Below, in pieces: positions 34,362-45,768 of a stretch of 64,000 nucleotides of DNA. Each line of letters opens with the position of its first letter. Within the stretch, counting starts at the first letter, position 1. The position numbers and the translations under genes were made by a program. The DNA lies in contig JARHVA010004226.1 of NCBI GenBank assembly GCA_037957365.1, positions 682,001 through 746,000 on the forward strand, read 5' to 3'. Under the pieces are notes generated by a model, which saw nothing but the letters and a program-made list of their open reading frames with translations, was not told where the DNA came from and searched no databases. The DNA comes from Torreya grandis. Its lineage: Eukaryota > Streptophyta > Pinopsida > Cupressales > Taxaceae.

Positions 34362-34889
34362 TCAATCATGAAGACCAATAGAATTTGAATGAAGATTCAA
34401 ATTCTCCTTTGTAACCATCTTGGTTAACATATTAGCAGGATTCTTATCTATATGGATCTTCTCTAGCTTCAACTCACCATCCTCCAATACCTATCTTATG
34501 AAGTGGTACCTAAGCTGTATGTGCTTTGTTCTTGAATGAAAGGCTGAATTCTTAACCAAATGAATTGCACTTTGACTATCACTGTATAATCTGCAACTCT
34601 CTTGCTCCTTTCCAAGCTCTTCCATGAACCGTGTCATCCATATCATCTCTTTGCAAGCCTTTATGACTGCAATATACTCTGCTTCTATAGCTAACAAGGC
34701 AACAACCTTCTGCAACTTTGATATCTAGCTAACCGCCATTCCACCAATAGTGAAAACATATCCTGTGGTGCTCCTCCTGCCATCCAAATCACCTACCATA
34801 TCTGAATCTACATAACCATGTAGAGAAGTATCTGAACCTCCATATCACAAATGCCTACTGCTGGTTCCTCTCAGATATCTAAGGATCCA
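34362..34889 (-). pseudogene. pol: Copia RNase H remnant
   Basis: RNase H follows RT and degrades the RNA template. On the minus strand: GYVDSDMVGDLDGRRSTTGY (catalytic D region), then an open 75-residue piece (34715-34491) with EAEYIAVIKACKEMIWM, LYSDSQSAIHLVKN and FHSRTKHIQLRYHFIR. After a TAG the frame continues with KLEKIHIDKNPANMLTKMV, ending NSIGLHD at the stop at 34362. The ADIxTK-type end reads ANMLTK. Three or four stops interrupt it, one a Trp-to-stop in the SWISK motif. It is otherwise full-length. Confidence 0.92.
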
Positions 34890-36098
34890 CTAAACTGCTT
34901 TCCAATGTTCCTTTCCTAGATTGGCCATATACTTACTTACAGCTCCCACTGCTTGGGCAATATCTGGTCTAGTACACACCATTGCATACATCAAACTCCC
35001 TACTACAAAAGAATATAGAACTCTACTCATGTACTCTACCTCATCATGTGAATTAGGACATTGTTCTTTACTCAACTTAAAATGTCTAGCCAAAGGTGTG
35101 CTTACCGGTTTTGCATCCTGCATATTGAACCATTTCAACACCTTGTTCACATAATCCTCTTGAGACAAAATCAACCTGTGATTTTTCCTGTCTCTCTTAA
35201 TGCTCATGCCAAGGATTTTCTTTGCTGCTCCCAAATCCTTCATGGCAAATGTTTGAGCTAATTTCACCTTAAGCTCAAAGATATCCTGCATGTGTGATCC
35301 TACAACCAGCATATCATCTACATACAACAACAAAATAATATATCTACCATTATCCAATCTCTTAAAATACACACAATGGTTAGATTGACACATACTATAG
35401 CCATGCTCAGTCATAAACCTATCAAATCTCAAATACCACTGTCTAGGAGCTTGCTTGAGGCCATACAAGCTTTTCTTTAATCTGCACACTAAATTCTCCT
35501 TACCTTTGACCTCAAATCCTTCTGACTGTTCCATATATATTTCCTCATCCAAATCTCCATGAAGAAATGCTGTCTTAACATCAAGCTACTCAAGATGCAA
35601 ATCCTCAATAGCAACTAAAGACAGTACAATCCATATAGAAGTCATTTTAACAATAGGAGAAAAAATCTCACCAAAATCAATACCTAGCTTTTATGCAAAT
35701 CCTTTCACTACCAATCTGGCCTTATATCTCATCTGTCCATTCTCACCTTCCTTCAACCTATAGGTCCATCTATTCTTCAGTGTCCTCTTACCAGCTAGCA
35801 ACTCAACCAAATCCCATGTTTAGTTCTCTCTCAAGGACTCCATCTCCTCAACCATGCCACGCTCCCACTGACTCTTGGACTCCACTTGTAATGCTTCTTT
35901 AAAACTCTCTGGTTCTCCACCATCAGTTAGCAATAAATAGAATAATGAAGGGGAATATCTAATTGGAGGCTTACTTACCCTTTTTGACCTCTTAATGGGC
36001 ATTTGAGACTTGTTCACAACACGCTGTCCACCCAAATTCTCTGACAATGACCAACCTCGGTTACCTCTAGACCTGTTACTGGCTGATGCCAGTTCTTC
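34890..36098 (-). pseudogene. pol: Copia reverse transcriptase remnant
   Basis: Copies element RNA to DNA. It follows the integrase linker in the same frame. Order on the minus strand: KPPIRYSPSLF, EPESFKEALQ, TWDLVELLAGKRTLKNRW, YKARLVVKGFA, stop, KLGIDF, FSPIVKM, LDVKTAFLHGDL, then an open 220-residue piece (35552-34890) with KSLYGLKQAPRQWY, the active site LLLYVDDMLVV near 35310, and GSLMYAMVCTRPDIAQAVG. Stops sit at 35820 (before TWDLV), after GFA and before LDVKTAF. The last two match Gln-to-stop changes. All catalytic motifs are still legible. Confidence 0.95.
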
Positions 36099-37053
36099 TT
36101 AACCGACGTCGGTGCCTGTCCTACTGACATCGGTCTCTGTATGACCGACATTGGTTTCTATTCTACCGACATCGGTTCCTGCTTGGCCGACATCGGTCTC
36201 TACGTTTTCTTGCAAGTGATTATTTCTTTTTCTCGCGAACTCATTTTGGACCGTCACCTCGTCCAATTCTCCATTGCTCTGCCCAAATTGATTCAGCTTC
36301 TTTAGCTGATCACTATACATCACTTTTTCATTGAAAACAACATCACGACTCCTAATTATCTTGTTAGTTCCTAGATTCCAAAATCTGAAACCGAAATCAT
36401 CAAAGCCATAGCAAATAAATGTGCACCTCATAGACTTAACATCCAACTTCTTTCTATTTTCCTTATCAACGTGCACAAAGGCTTCACAACCAAAAACTTT
36501 GAGAAATGAGAGATCTACCTTTTTACCTATCCATGCCTCTTCTAGAATTCCACCATCCAAAGCTATAGAGGGTCTTCTATTAATCAGGTACACTACAATA
36601 TCAACAGCTTCTGCCCAAAACTCTAAGGGCAAACCAACATGTAATCTCAAACACCTTGCACGCTCCATAATTATTCTATTCATCCTTTCAGTAATTCCAT
36701 TCTACTGAGGTGTCCTTGGAATTGTCCTTTGCCTATGAATTCCATGCATATAACAATACCAATTGAACTTATAGCTGCAGAACTCACCGCCATTGTCAGA
36801 TCTCAGGCACTTCAATCTTCTGCCTGTTTCATTCTCAACCATAGCTTTCCAAATCTTAAAAAGTCTCAAATACATCATATTTCTTCTTAATACAATAGAT
36901 CCATGCCTTTCTTGTAGCATCATCTATGAATGAAACATAGTACTGTGATCCTCCAATAGAAGCAATCTGAGCCGGTCCCCACACATCTATGTGAACAAGC
37001 TGTAACTTATGCTTCTTCTTTGTTGACCCAGTCTTAAGAAAACTCACTCTCTT
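36099..37053 (-). pseudogene. pol: Copia integrase remnant
   Basis: Inserts the cDNA into host DNA. Minus-strand motifs: LVHIDVWGPA and [14 protein letters not shown] (first catalytic Asp), [10 protein letters not shown] (second Asp), NGITERMNRII (Glu), then PLEFWAEAVDIVVYLINRRP and KVFGCEAFVHV. A one-base insertion in a run of five T (36858-36862) shifts the frame after YDVFETF. A TAG at 36702-36704 replaces Gln in TPQQNG. The C-terminal end contains five 7-residue repeats of the type TDVGxxE (36102-36197), and a TAA stop follows at 36099. DD and E are present, so the break is by stops and frameshift, not by active-site loss. Confidence 0.95.
36102..36197 (-). repeat. 21-bp tandem repeat inside copia integrase-RT linker
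   Basis: Five units of ACCGACATCGGT or close variants start at 36102, 36123, 36144, 36165 and 36186, exactly 21 bp apart, with diverged relatives at 36082 and 36050. On the minus strand they encode ETDVG/GTDVG heptads. The 12-bp core is the same as in the LTR arrays of this element. Confidence 0.9.
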
Positions 37054-38403
37054 CTATTTCCCAAAAACACAATGCTCACAAAAATCTAGATCTATGCTTT
37101 TTAAATCTGAAAGCTTACCTTTAGACTTAAGAATTGACATTCCCTTCTCACTCATGTGGCCAAGCCTTGAGTGCCACAATTTTGCATCCACATCTGAAGT
37201 AGATAATACAGAAGGAGAATTGTTAGTAACACAATTACATAAATAGAGAGTACCTACTCTCTTACCTCTGGCCATAACAAGTGCACCCTTGGTCACCTTC
37301 CAAGATTTAGCTGTGAGAGTTACTGTACAACCCTCATCCCCTAACTTTTCTGCAGAAATCAAATTCCTCTTCAAGCTAGGAACATGCATAACATCTCTCA
37401 ACACCCATGTGTTGCCATTTTGCATTTTCAGCTGCACTTTACCTTTGCCAATAATTTTACAAGGCTCATCATCCCCTAGATACACTATTCTAAAATCTCC
37501 ATGGATATAGTCACTAAAATATTCTCTATTAGGGGTAGCATGAAAAGATGCACCGGAATCTAAAACCCAAGATTCTATATTATTATGCAAAGAGAATATT
37601 AAAGCATCTTGTGCAATACCTGTAACCTTTGCTTCTTCCTTTCCTTCATGCTGATTGTCCTCCTTAGACTTTGACCAGCAATCTCTACTTATGTGCCCTA
37701 TCTTTCCATAATTCCAGCATTGTGGCTTCCTGCCATTTCTGGATTTGGATCTGCCTCTCACCTTAGACTTAGACCTTGATCTCCCTTTCTTGCTCTTCTC
37801 TTTTTTCCTTCCCCTGCTCTCAAAACTTAAAGCGTTCCCTGATGTTTCCTCTATGCTTTTCCTGTGAATTTCCTCATTCAAGATAACACTAACAACATCC
37901 TCTACTTTTAAAATATTTAAAGCAGATGCAGTATTACTAACTACCATTACTAAGCTATGCCAGATTTTAGGCAAAGAACATAATATTAAAAGAGATTTAA
38001 TTTCATCATCAAACACTATATTGACTGAACTTAATTGATTTACAATTCCATGGAAATCATTCAGATGATTAGATATAGATCCACCTTCCTGCATATGCAA
38101 ATTAAATAACTGCTTCATAAGATATACCTTATTAGAAGCTAAGGGTTTTTCATACAAATTTGCTAAAGTAGTCATCAACTCTACCATTATTTTTGCCTAT
38201 GATAAATTAGATATCACAATAGATGCTAGACTCAGTCTTATAGACCCCAGAGCCTTTCTATCAATAACTTCCCATTCTTCATCATCCATGTCTGTGGGCT
38301 TCTTTGCAATCCCACCTAACGGTAAGTATAGATCTTTTTGATATAGATAATCCTCTATCTGCATTCTTCAATGTTGATAATTTTTGCCATTAAACTTCTC
38401 CAT
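37054..38403 (-). pseudogene. gag: Copia gag, protease and integrase zinc-finger region
   Basis: The start at 38403 (MEKFNGKNYQH, then a TGA at the usual Trp, then MQIEDYLYQKDLYLPLGG) is typical of copia Gag. A TAG before 38187 leads into a 377-residue open frame. Domains in order: Gag helical part; basic RSKSK-rich stretch; zinc knuckle CWNYGKIGHISRDC, whose second Cys is Tyr; protease active site WVLDSGASFHATP near 37560; PSLKRNLISAEKL; and the pre-integrase HHCC finger from LWHSRLGHMS to CEHCVFGK. A TAG replaces Gln directly after FGK. This is the longest open frame in the window. Confidence 0.95.
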
Positions 38404-38498
38404 TCTTAGTTTACTTTCTTCTACCATTGCTTCTCCCACTCAAATAGAAATCCCTACAAAAACTCCTGTGAGTACCCTGTAATCAATACACATTACAT

Positions 38499-38510
38499 AG
38501 ATCTGAACCA
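38499..38510 (-). other. Copia primer binding site
   Basis: The minus strand reads TGGTTCAGATCT directly after the end of the 5' LTR. It resembles the TGGTATCAGAGC site complementary to initiator Met-tRNA used by most plant copia elements, with one base missing and one changed. Confidence 0.65.
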
Positions 38511-38847
38511 CCGATCAACCAACAATTTTATTACACTTATGAAAGCAATAAACCATGGAATTAAATCAGAATGATAAGTAACTAGAATGATAAATAGCAA
38601 AGAACAAGAGATACAAGAAACCACCTTGAAAACTTGTATTAAACTCTTTACAAAAGGAATACAATTGAAGAAACTTTTTTCTTCCACACCTCTCTCAAAT
38701 GTACAGATCTCTCTCTAGATCTCTTTCCCTCAAGAGCTCTCTCTCTCAAGTACAATCAACTCCAACAACCTGGATTGATTCACCTATACAATTCTGTACT
38801 ATTCTTTCAACATACCAATACACTATAATAAGCTAAGAAGAATTATC

Positions 38848-38860
38848 CTATTATATAATA
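38848..38860 (-). promoter_or_regulatory. TATA-like box in copia 5' LTR
   Basis: The minus strand reads TATTATATAATAGG, followed about 100 bases downstream by a GA-rich leader (GAGAGAGAGAGCTC). The position fits the LTR core promoter. The 3' LTR copy is degraded at this site. Confidence 0.45.
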
Positions 38861-39027
38861 ATTAGGATACTTGAGCATGCATTTACAACCAACAATTAAG
38901 CCTCTTGAACAAGGGCTCTAAAAATAGTCTTACTAATAATAGAGACGTGGACTTAAGTCTATGACTTAATCTCATCATGCAAACACTCAGTTCTGTCCTC
39001 AGAAATAGCTCTCTCGACTCATAGGTA

Positions 39028-39141
39028 ACCGACGCCAGTTCTTGCCTACTTGCCTGTGACCGATGTCAGCCGATCCCTGTCGATGCCGGTGTCTCTTGAA
39101 CTGCACCTGACTGACGTCGATCACTCCTGACCGACGCCAGT
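39028..39141. promoter_or_regulatory. Dyad array with DRE/CRT-like cores, copia 5' LTR
   Basis: Units start at 39028, 39059, 39079, 39110 and 39130 with the same 31, 20, 31, 20 spacing as in the 3' LTR. They lie about 170-290 bases upstream of the TATA-like box on the element's sense strand, where an enhancer would be expected. Confidence 0.6.
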
Positions 39142-39187
39142 GACTATGTAAACCTACAAACTACCAAATCTGCTCCTTGGTGAAGCT

Positions 39188-41506
39188 AAATAATGATAAT
39201 AAATACAATAATTTGAATTGAAAATGCATAATAGATATGCACTCAATGTTTTTCCAACAATCAATAAAATTTAAAGGGATAATAGTCTTAGCTCACACAA
39301 GCTATTTATAGATCTGGGAAGTAGCTACAAGATCAAATAAGGCTCAACATCATATAACAAACATATATTAGAAGTGGAAAAACACTCAAAACCTCCTTAA
39401 CACTACTAGAAAACTCATGATCTATGATAAATACCACTATATGAATTATTTAATAACATCTACAAGCTCAAAACCTCTCTAGAATGATGACACATGTTCA
39501 CCTTCACTTACCTTTGTGGAAATTTATTTTAGATATTTGCCAGGACATATAAAAACCATTAGAATGCTTATCTTCATATATAGCCCTAAAAAGACACTTA
39601 GATGATGAAAATATTAAATAGGGGTTAACGTTTTGGGTTGGATTGATCCCAATTACTCTTTGTTAAATGGTTGAGAGTTCCCTACATTTGAATACTCCAA
39701 AGAGGGCTCAAACTACATGTAGTTCTCTCCCTTGTGTGTGTGTGCTAAATCATGTGAATGTAAGTCTAAATACATTTTTTGTAGGATCCTCCTTTGGTAT
39801 AAGCATGCAAATGATACGTACATATAAATTTATTATGTTAAAAACTTCATAAATGTGCTCAAGAATATGCAAAACATTAGAAATCAACTAGGTGCCCCTC
39901 TTTCTAGGTGAGAATTCTTGATCTAAAATTATTTTAAGGGTTTTGAATAAATAGTGATCTAAATTTTGAATTAAAGACCTCTTGGTGTGAAAATGCCAAC
40001 CTAGAAAGACCCAAAAGGATAAAATATAATGATATTAAAGGTGTCCATCCTGAGAAAAGAGTACAAATCATGCCAGGACACTACTGGCAACCTCATACCT
40101 TGTTATTAACTGACATAGTCTAAGTTTACTATCATTATCATGAGCATAAAGACAAGATACAAAATGAAAAAGACAAGATAGGGATCCATGAGACAAATGA
40201 AGAAGCTAAAATAAAGAGGATGTGACTATATTAATCAAAAAGTGAGTAAAATACCAAGATGAAAAGTGCCAATTAGTGTTTATTCTATAGTGAGAGTATA
40301 TATGGGTAAAGTCACCCAAAAAACACTATGTAAACAAATTAAATACCAAATTTGGATATTTATAAATACCACCCTTTTAATATAGTATTTAAATGAAATA
40401 CTAAATATTGGTTTAAAGGGATAAATGAAAATGTATATCTATGTTCTTGTTTTAAACTTTAAACTTCACTACCCCAATGTACTATGATGTCCCACATGTA
40501 TCTACAAATAATCATGAATGCAATAGGATATCTTATTGTCCCAAATAGATAATAATATAATTGAAATTAAATTTAAAATAACTAAAATAATTAAAAAGAT
40601 AAATACACCTGGTGTTACAGGATCTTCTACTACTCTTAAAGTGTGCCCATATTAATTGGAGCAAAAATTCCATGAGCCCCAAATGAGCCAACTCATATGG
40701 TGAATGCGATATAACCTTGTTATTTTATTGGCAAAATAATCGAATAAGGGTGTTCCAATAATATCCTCTACTTTTGGGATCCTATACCAGATTCATATGT
40801 AAAAAATGGATCATCATCATAAATGGATTATAGATCCAAAAGTGTGCTCACATAGTATCATTGTTCTCCATTGTTCCTCAAATATGATAAAATATGTAAT
40901 GTTCCTTTTAGGGCTGAAATTATATCAAAGGGGTTTCCCAACAAACCCTAGCAACAAAATAACAAAACCTAACACCACATGTGCAAATATGATTCAAATA
41001 TATGAAACCCTATCCAAATAAATATGAATTTATAATTATTAATACTCTAAACCCTATCCAAAAAGATGAATGTTGGAATTAAACAATTAGGGCATAAATA
41101 AAATATTTTAACCTCAAATATTCACTCAAAATTTTTGAATAATATTACCACAATAAATACCTTGTTTATGAAATTTGTAATGCATATTTAGCTAGAAAAT
41201 TACTACTAAAATTAGCAAAAAAATATCATATATATATATATCTATAATATGGGCACAAATATCCCTCAAGTAGGTCAATATATACCCCAAAAGGGGTTTG
41301 ACCTTCCTCTATGAGCATATCATTGTCCTCCCACACAACTGCATCCCTAGAAATCACAATATTCAACCTCCAAAACTTGCATTGAACCCTTAACTGAGGT
41401 TTATTACCCTTCTTATAGCCCTAAACCAAATTAACAACCTTGGAGAATGAGTCCCTTGTTTCCACGTGCCAACAGTGGTGAATAATTTTCCCTAAATAGA
41501 TAGAAA
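39188..41506. other. No gene; includes a family E-like fragment
   Basis: Around 39655-39790 the phrases GTTGAGAGTTCCCTACAT and CTCCAAAGAGGGCTCAAACT match the family E repeat (near 32230-32290) in the same orientation, so a decayed E LTR is likely. The rest shows no motif. Confidence 0.4.
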
Positions 41507-41991
41507 TGGTACCAAATCATATTTAATGAATCTCAATGCAAACCCTTAATGAGGATGCCCTATTTGAATGTAAGGGTTTTCACCCTTAATAAAAATTCCA
41601 TTGAAGGATTTTATTTTCAATGGACAAGTTAATTATTTTCATGCTTAATCTTACAATTTAAATTATCAAAATCATGCATGAACCTTTGAAATGAATCATA
41701 ATCCTCCTTATATACCTTACTCCTCAAGTTGGGCATCCATTTGGAGGGAAAGTGAAAAAATGTTATATGGTTAACTTTATTTTAAAATCACTTAAGAGCT
41801 ATGTGAGCCCCATTAACTCAAAAATCCCCCTACTCAAATAAAAATTAGAAAAAATTAACCAAAAGGTACTGTTATGTAATTTGAAGAGTAGTTAGCGCTT
41901 CCTTTTAAAGTCCTCTTTCCCTTAGCCTAAGGGAAACACCAAATAATAAGGATAAAGGTATTTTTTAAATATTATGTCCAAAAGAGGGACA
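41507..41991 (-). repeat. Element H 3' LTR
   Basis: Shares with 45283-45768 the blocks ATGCATGAACCTTTGAAATG, CTCCTTATATACCTTA, AAGAGCTATGTGAGCCCC and CCTAAGGGAAACACCAAA. Confidence 0.85.
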
Positions 41992-42016
41992 TGAAAATCA
42001 TCCTCCCCAACCAAAA
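41992..42016 (-). other. Element H polypurine tract
   Basis: The minus strand reads GGTTGGGGAGGATGA next to the 3' LTR start. Just upstream the frame reads LLEDK, as commonly seen at the end of plant gypsy polyproteins (xLEDKxxxxGxGM), which hints at a gypsy origin. Confidence 0.6.
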
Positions 42017-45000
42017 TTATTTGTCCTCAAGCAATATCAACATCTATGGAGCTGTCCCAACAATTATCTCCATGCAAATCTCAACTCTCACTTCATTCCA
42101 TGGAAGGAAGGCCTCTTATTGATGCCTTTTCCTACTATACTTGAATATTTTTGGCTGCCTACTCATGCTATAAATGACACAAAAACAACACATTATCTTC
42201 CTCATTACATCTATTGAGGCCTTACACCTTGGACATACCAAAAATATGATGAGAAAAGAGAAATCTTCATAAATGCTAGCAATATAGTGGCTGGAAAAAT
42301 TTATTCCAGCAAGTTAGTCTTTATAATTTTGGACCTTGTTTGCCCATATATCAACACTTGCACAAGACACAAACACATTAATCAAAATAGGAGTTATCCA
42401 CTTCCTTTTCATGTTTTCATCCTTGAGAATGTCCTCAATGTGAAGAGTGGATGGAAACATGTATTTGAATGCCTTCGAGGGCATATGAGGCCTACCCATT
42501 CTATCTGTACCTCAAAAACTAACTCAAAACTTAGAATTCTTCCATCTATGAGATTTGGAAACTTCTTCACCTTATTAGCATTTCACCCCTATCTCTTGGC
42601 AACCAAAAAATGCCCTTAAATGTAAAGGGAATAGTGAAATTAGTTACATCCCACATGATTGACTGGTTGGGTATGAAAGAATAAAACCTCTTATGACCCC
42701 TCTATATGCACTTGGTCAACTACAAATCCTTTTTTTGAGTTGTAACCTTGTAATCAATAACCTTCATGTATCTAGGGATTCTCAAGCTCATAATTAGTGG
42801 GTAGAAACATTCATATACAACACAGAGAAAAAAAATTCCATGGCTATCCCACATGTATATTATTCTTCTTATGTGCTTTTAATGATCTTCAATGGACTCT
42901 AAGGCCCCATTCATATAAAAACATGTGTTCTCTTTCATACAACAAAAAATATTAGAAAAATTTGAAATCATACCTTCATATTATTGTGACCAGACTAGCC
43001 ATGGCTTAATCACCCTAGCTCCTTGCCTTTTCTCTCCTCCTTCCATCCTTTTGTGAGAGAGTGTTATTGTGATTTTCAAATCACCCTTCAAACCTAAAAA
43101 TTGAATATCCTTTTGACTAGCAAGTTTCTATAAACACACTAAAATATTCAATCTTGACCTTTATTATTTTGAAATATATTTCACCATATGTAAAAAACTT
43201 ACCATGTTCAAAAAAGACCAAGGTATCTTGATTTTTAAGGGTTGATCCCATGTTTGCAAGTTCCAATCCTTCTTGTATGCCAAAGGTCCATATTTCCTCC
43301 CCTTTACTGAATTTGCTAGATGTTGGAATGAATCTATTTTTTTATAATCTCTTGAGCATGAGATATTCTAATTTTTCATGCCAGATTTAGAATTTTATAT
43401 GTAATCCATACCCATTTCCCATGAAAATTTTAGACCTCCTCCTTTCCTAAAAAAAATGAAATTCAACCCTTTCACAAACTTGCTTTGAACCTGCATTTTC
43501 AGAATCTATAAGGTTCATAAAACAAGAGTTTAAATGATTCTCCACATACCTTAGTGGCTAACCCAACTCAGTTTTGGCCACTTGTCTAACCTATTTTGAT
43601 GAATAATACTTTACAACCTTTGACCCTTTTACCACATCATCGGCATGATCAAATTCTATAAGTAGAGATGGTTGTTCCCACTCAAAATTTATAGAATAAA
43701 GATCACTTACCAAGTTTGTAATACATTGTAACTTCATATGGTAGAAGGGTTATTCCATTTTTTGCATTTGTTACCCTTCACAATAACTCCCCCTAGATTT
43801 CATATTAGTAAGCAAAAAATTTTAAATAATCTCATAACTTTGGCTACCCATAACTTTTCCACCTTTTGTGACACATTCAATATCTTTTGCTTTAGAATTT
43901 AGAAATGCTTCCTTCAAGGCATGCTTATCTAAGAGGGGTTGAGTATACATATTTTAGTACTACTATTCAAAAAAAGAGAATGCAAGATTTACCTTGATCC
44001 TCACCAAACCATCTATATCCCATATGCACCAACAAACTTGGACTTGAATTGGAAAATTTACATGCTCCCAACAACAACTTGTGTTTTTGGATTTGATACA
44101 CATCTTAGAGTACCTCTTAGGAACATGATTATAAATATTTAGAGTGGTTTTCATACTCTTCAACATTATATTCACCCTATATTTATTTTCCATGACCCAA
44201 AGGCCTTTCCAACCCACTTGTATGGGTGCTAAAGAACTTAGAATATGTATGAAAAAAATACTAAGCTTTTAAGTCTCACCTATATCCCACATCCATATTA
44301 AGAATTTACAATTCCCCATCCTTAGGTTATTTTAAGGAAATTCCTTCCTCTATTTAGTTCCCATCATCTTGACTTCATTTTTAACATGATGTTTATGATG
44401 TTAAAAATATTTTAAATATAAAGTATGGTGTTAATGAAATAAACCCTTGATGTGAAGACTGTTAAAATGCTTACCCTTAGTGGCTGATATGAAAATTATA
44501 GCAAGTTGAAAATGAGAAATAGTACATGGGACCTTGATTTTGGCCATAAATTTTTATCCATGCATATGCAAAATGCATTCTTATTCTTCATTGAGCTCAT
44601 GTTCCATGATTTCCTTTTCTTCCTTCATCACTATGGAAGGAATCATAACACTACTCTTAATAGGTGTTGGTCCAAACCTTGTAATGTTTGAATGAGGGTT
44701 CATTACTTCTAGGGTTAGAAAAAATTCAACCTTGGATGATTGACACCCCTCATGTAAATTTTGTTCTTTCCCAAAGTGGCTACCTTAATTTTCTCTTCTT
44801 CCTCCATACCCTTTGAAATCAATCCATTAGGTTCCTCCTCACCTTTGTCTTCTATTTGAAACCCTATTTTCTACTCATGAATTCATTTAAAACCTTAATC
44901 TTGGTGCCATACATATTCTTATTTTTAAAATTCAAAATTTCTAATAGTTGGATGCTCACTAACATCTTTCAATTTTAAATTTATGGCCTCTTTTGGTGAT

Positions 45001-45282
45001 AGATCCCTAGGGAAATTTGATAAAGGCTCTTGCTTCATCAAAAGGGAAAATTTATTTTCATCTTATACATGCCAATCATGCCTCAATTTTACTTATATAG
45101 ATCTTGGGGTTGACCTTGGTCTAATCCCAACTTATTCTTCCTTCAATTCCCTTGAAAGGGAGGTAGGCTATAATGACCTAGGTAAAGAATCACTTGTGAC
45201 CTTTGCTGGCTAAAAACTAATGTTTGCCCTTGGAAGGCTCCCTTCACCATTTAGGTTTTCCATGGTGTGGATTATATTTAAA
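42017..45282 (-). pseudogene. Element H interior, unrecognised broken frames
   Basis: Minus-strand open pieces include 61 residues at 42499-42314 (MGRPHMPSKAFKYMFPSTLH) and 84 residues at 44217-43963 (MGWKGLWVMENKYRVNIMLK). With stops ignored, longer readable frames continue around 42600-43500 and 44500-45200, some Lys/Glu-rich. I do not recognise a domain. Reading in one direction suggests former coding sequence in the element's sense, possibly gag-like or captured. Confidence 0.35.
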
Positions 45283-45768
45283 TACTACCAATTTAGATTT
45301 AATGAAGCTTAATGAAACCCTTGAATAAGGATGCCCTAGTTGAATGTAAGGGTTTATGTCCTTACTCCAACTTCTATTGAAGGATTTCATCCTCAATGGA
45401 CAAGTAAAGTGTTTTTGTGCTTAAGCTTACCATTTTAGCTATAAAAATCATGCATGAACCTTTAAAATGAATCACAATCCTCCTTATATACCTTATTCCT
45501 CAAGTTAGGCACTCTATTTGGAGGGAATGTGCAAAAATGTTATAATGTTAACTTTATCTAAAAATCACTTAAGAGCTATGTGAGCCCCATTAACTCAAAA
45601 ATACCCCTCCTCAACTTGAAATTAGAACAACTTATCCAAAATTTACCTTTATATAATTTGAATATAATTTAGTGATTCCTTTTTAAGCCTCCTTTCCCTT
45701 AACCTAAGGGAAACACCAAAAAATAACGCTAAGGGTGCTTTATCACTCTTATGTCCAAAAGGAGAACA
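45283..45768 (-). repeat. Element H 5' LTR
   Basis: Partner of 41507-41991. No clear TGG-starting primer binding site follows it on the minus strand. Confidence 0.85.

Larger units (their letters stand above)
33596..39187 (-). mobile_element. Nearly complete Ty1/copia LTR retrotransposon
   Basis: About 5.6 kb on the minus strand with two LTRs, a PBS after the 5' LTR, a PPT before the 3' LTR and the copia order gag, protease, integrase, reverse transcriptase, RNase H. Integrase preceding RT identifies copia rather than gypsy. The LTRs agree at roughly nine positions in ten by eye. The coding part carries about ten stops and one frameshift, so it cannot move by itself. The outermost 14 or so bases of the 5' LTR are missing compared with the 3' LTR, and a target-site duplication cannot be seen. 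It keeps many more CpG dinucleotides than its surroundings and is probably the youngest insertion here. Confidence 0.95.
38511..39187 (-). repeat. Copia 5' LTR
   Basis: Matches 33603-34267 throughout. Compared with the 3' LTR it lacks the last 14 bases at its outer edge, where unrelated AAATAATGATAATAAATAC begins, and a few bases at the inner edge. It carries the DRE-like dyad array and a TATA-like site. Confidence 0.9.
41507..45768 (-). mobile_element. Element H: LTR retrotransposon without recognisable pol
   Basis: Direct repeats 41507-41991 and 45283-45768 (485 and 486 bp) start TGTYCC with a CTTTTGGACATAA block on the minus strand. A purine-rich GGTTGGGGAGGATGA (PPT) sits directly inside the left repeat, which fixes the minus orientation. 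The outer flanks AGAAA (41502-41506) and TGAAA (45769-45773) could be a target-site duplication with one mismatch. The 3.29-kb interior shows no gag, protease, RT or integrase motif that I can recognise. It could be a non-autonomous element or a very decayed one. Confidence 0.7.

Noticed and set aside
36421..36708. 95-residue plus-strand open frame opposite copia integrase
   Set aside because: It lies antisense to a clear integrase frame and has no motif of its own.
42287..42619. 110-residue plus-strand open frame in element H
   Set aside because: No recognisable domain; the element polarity from PPT and LTRs is minus. It may be chance in AT-rich DNA.
44983..45213. Plus-strand 76-residue open frame as a host gene exon
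   Set aside because: It sits inside element H next to its 5' LTR, without splice or promoter context or a known motif.
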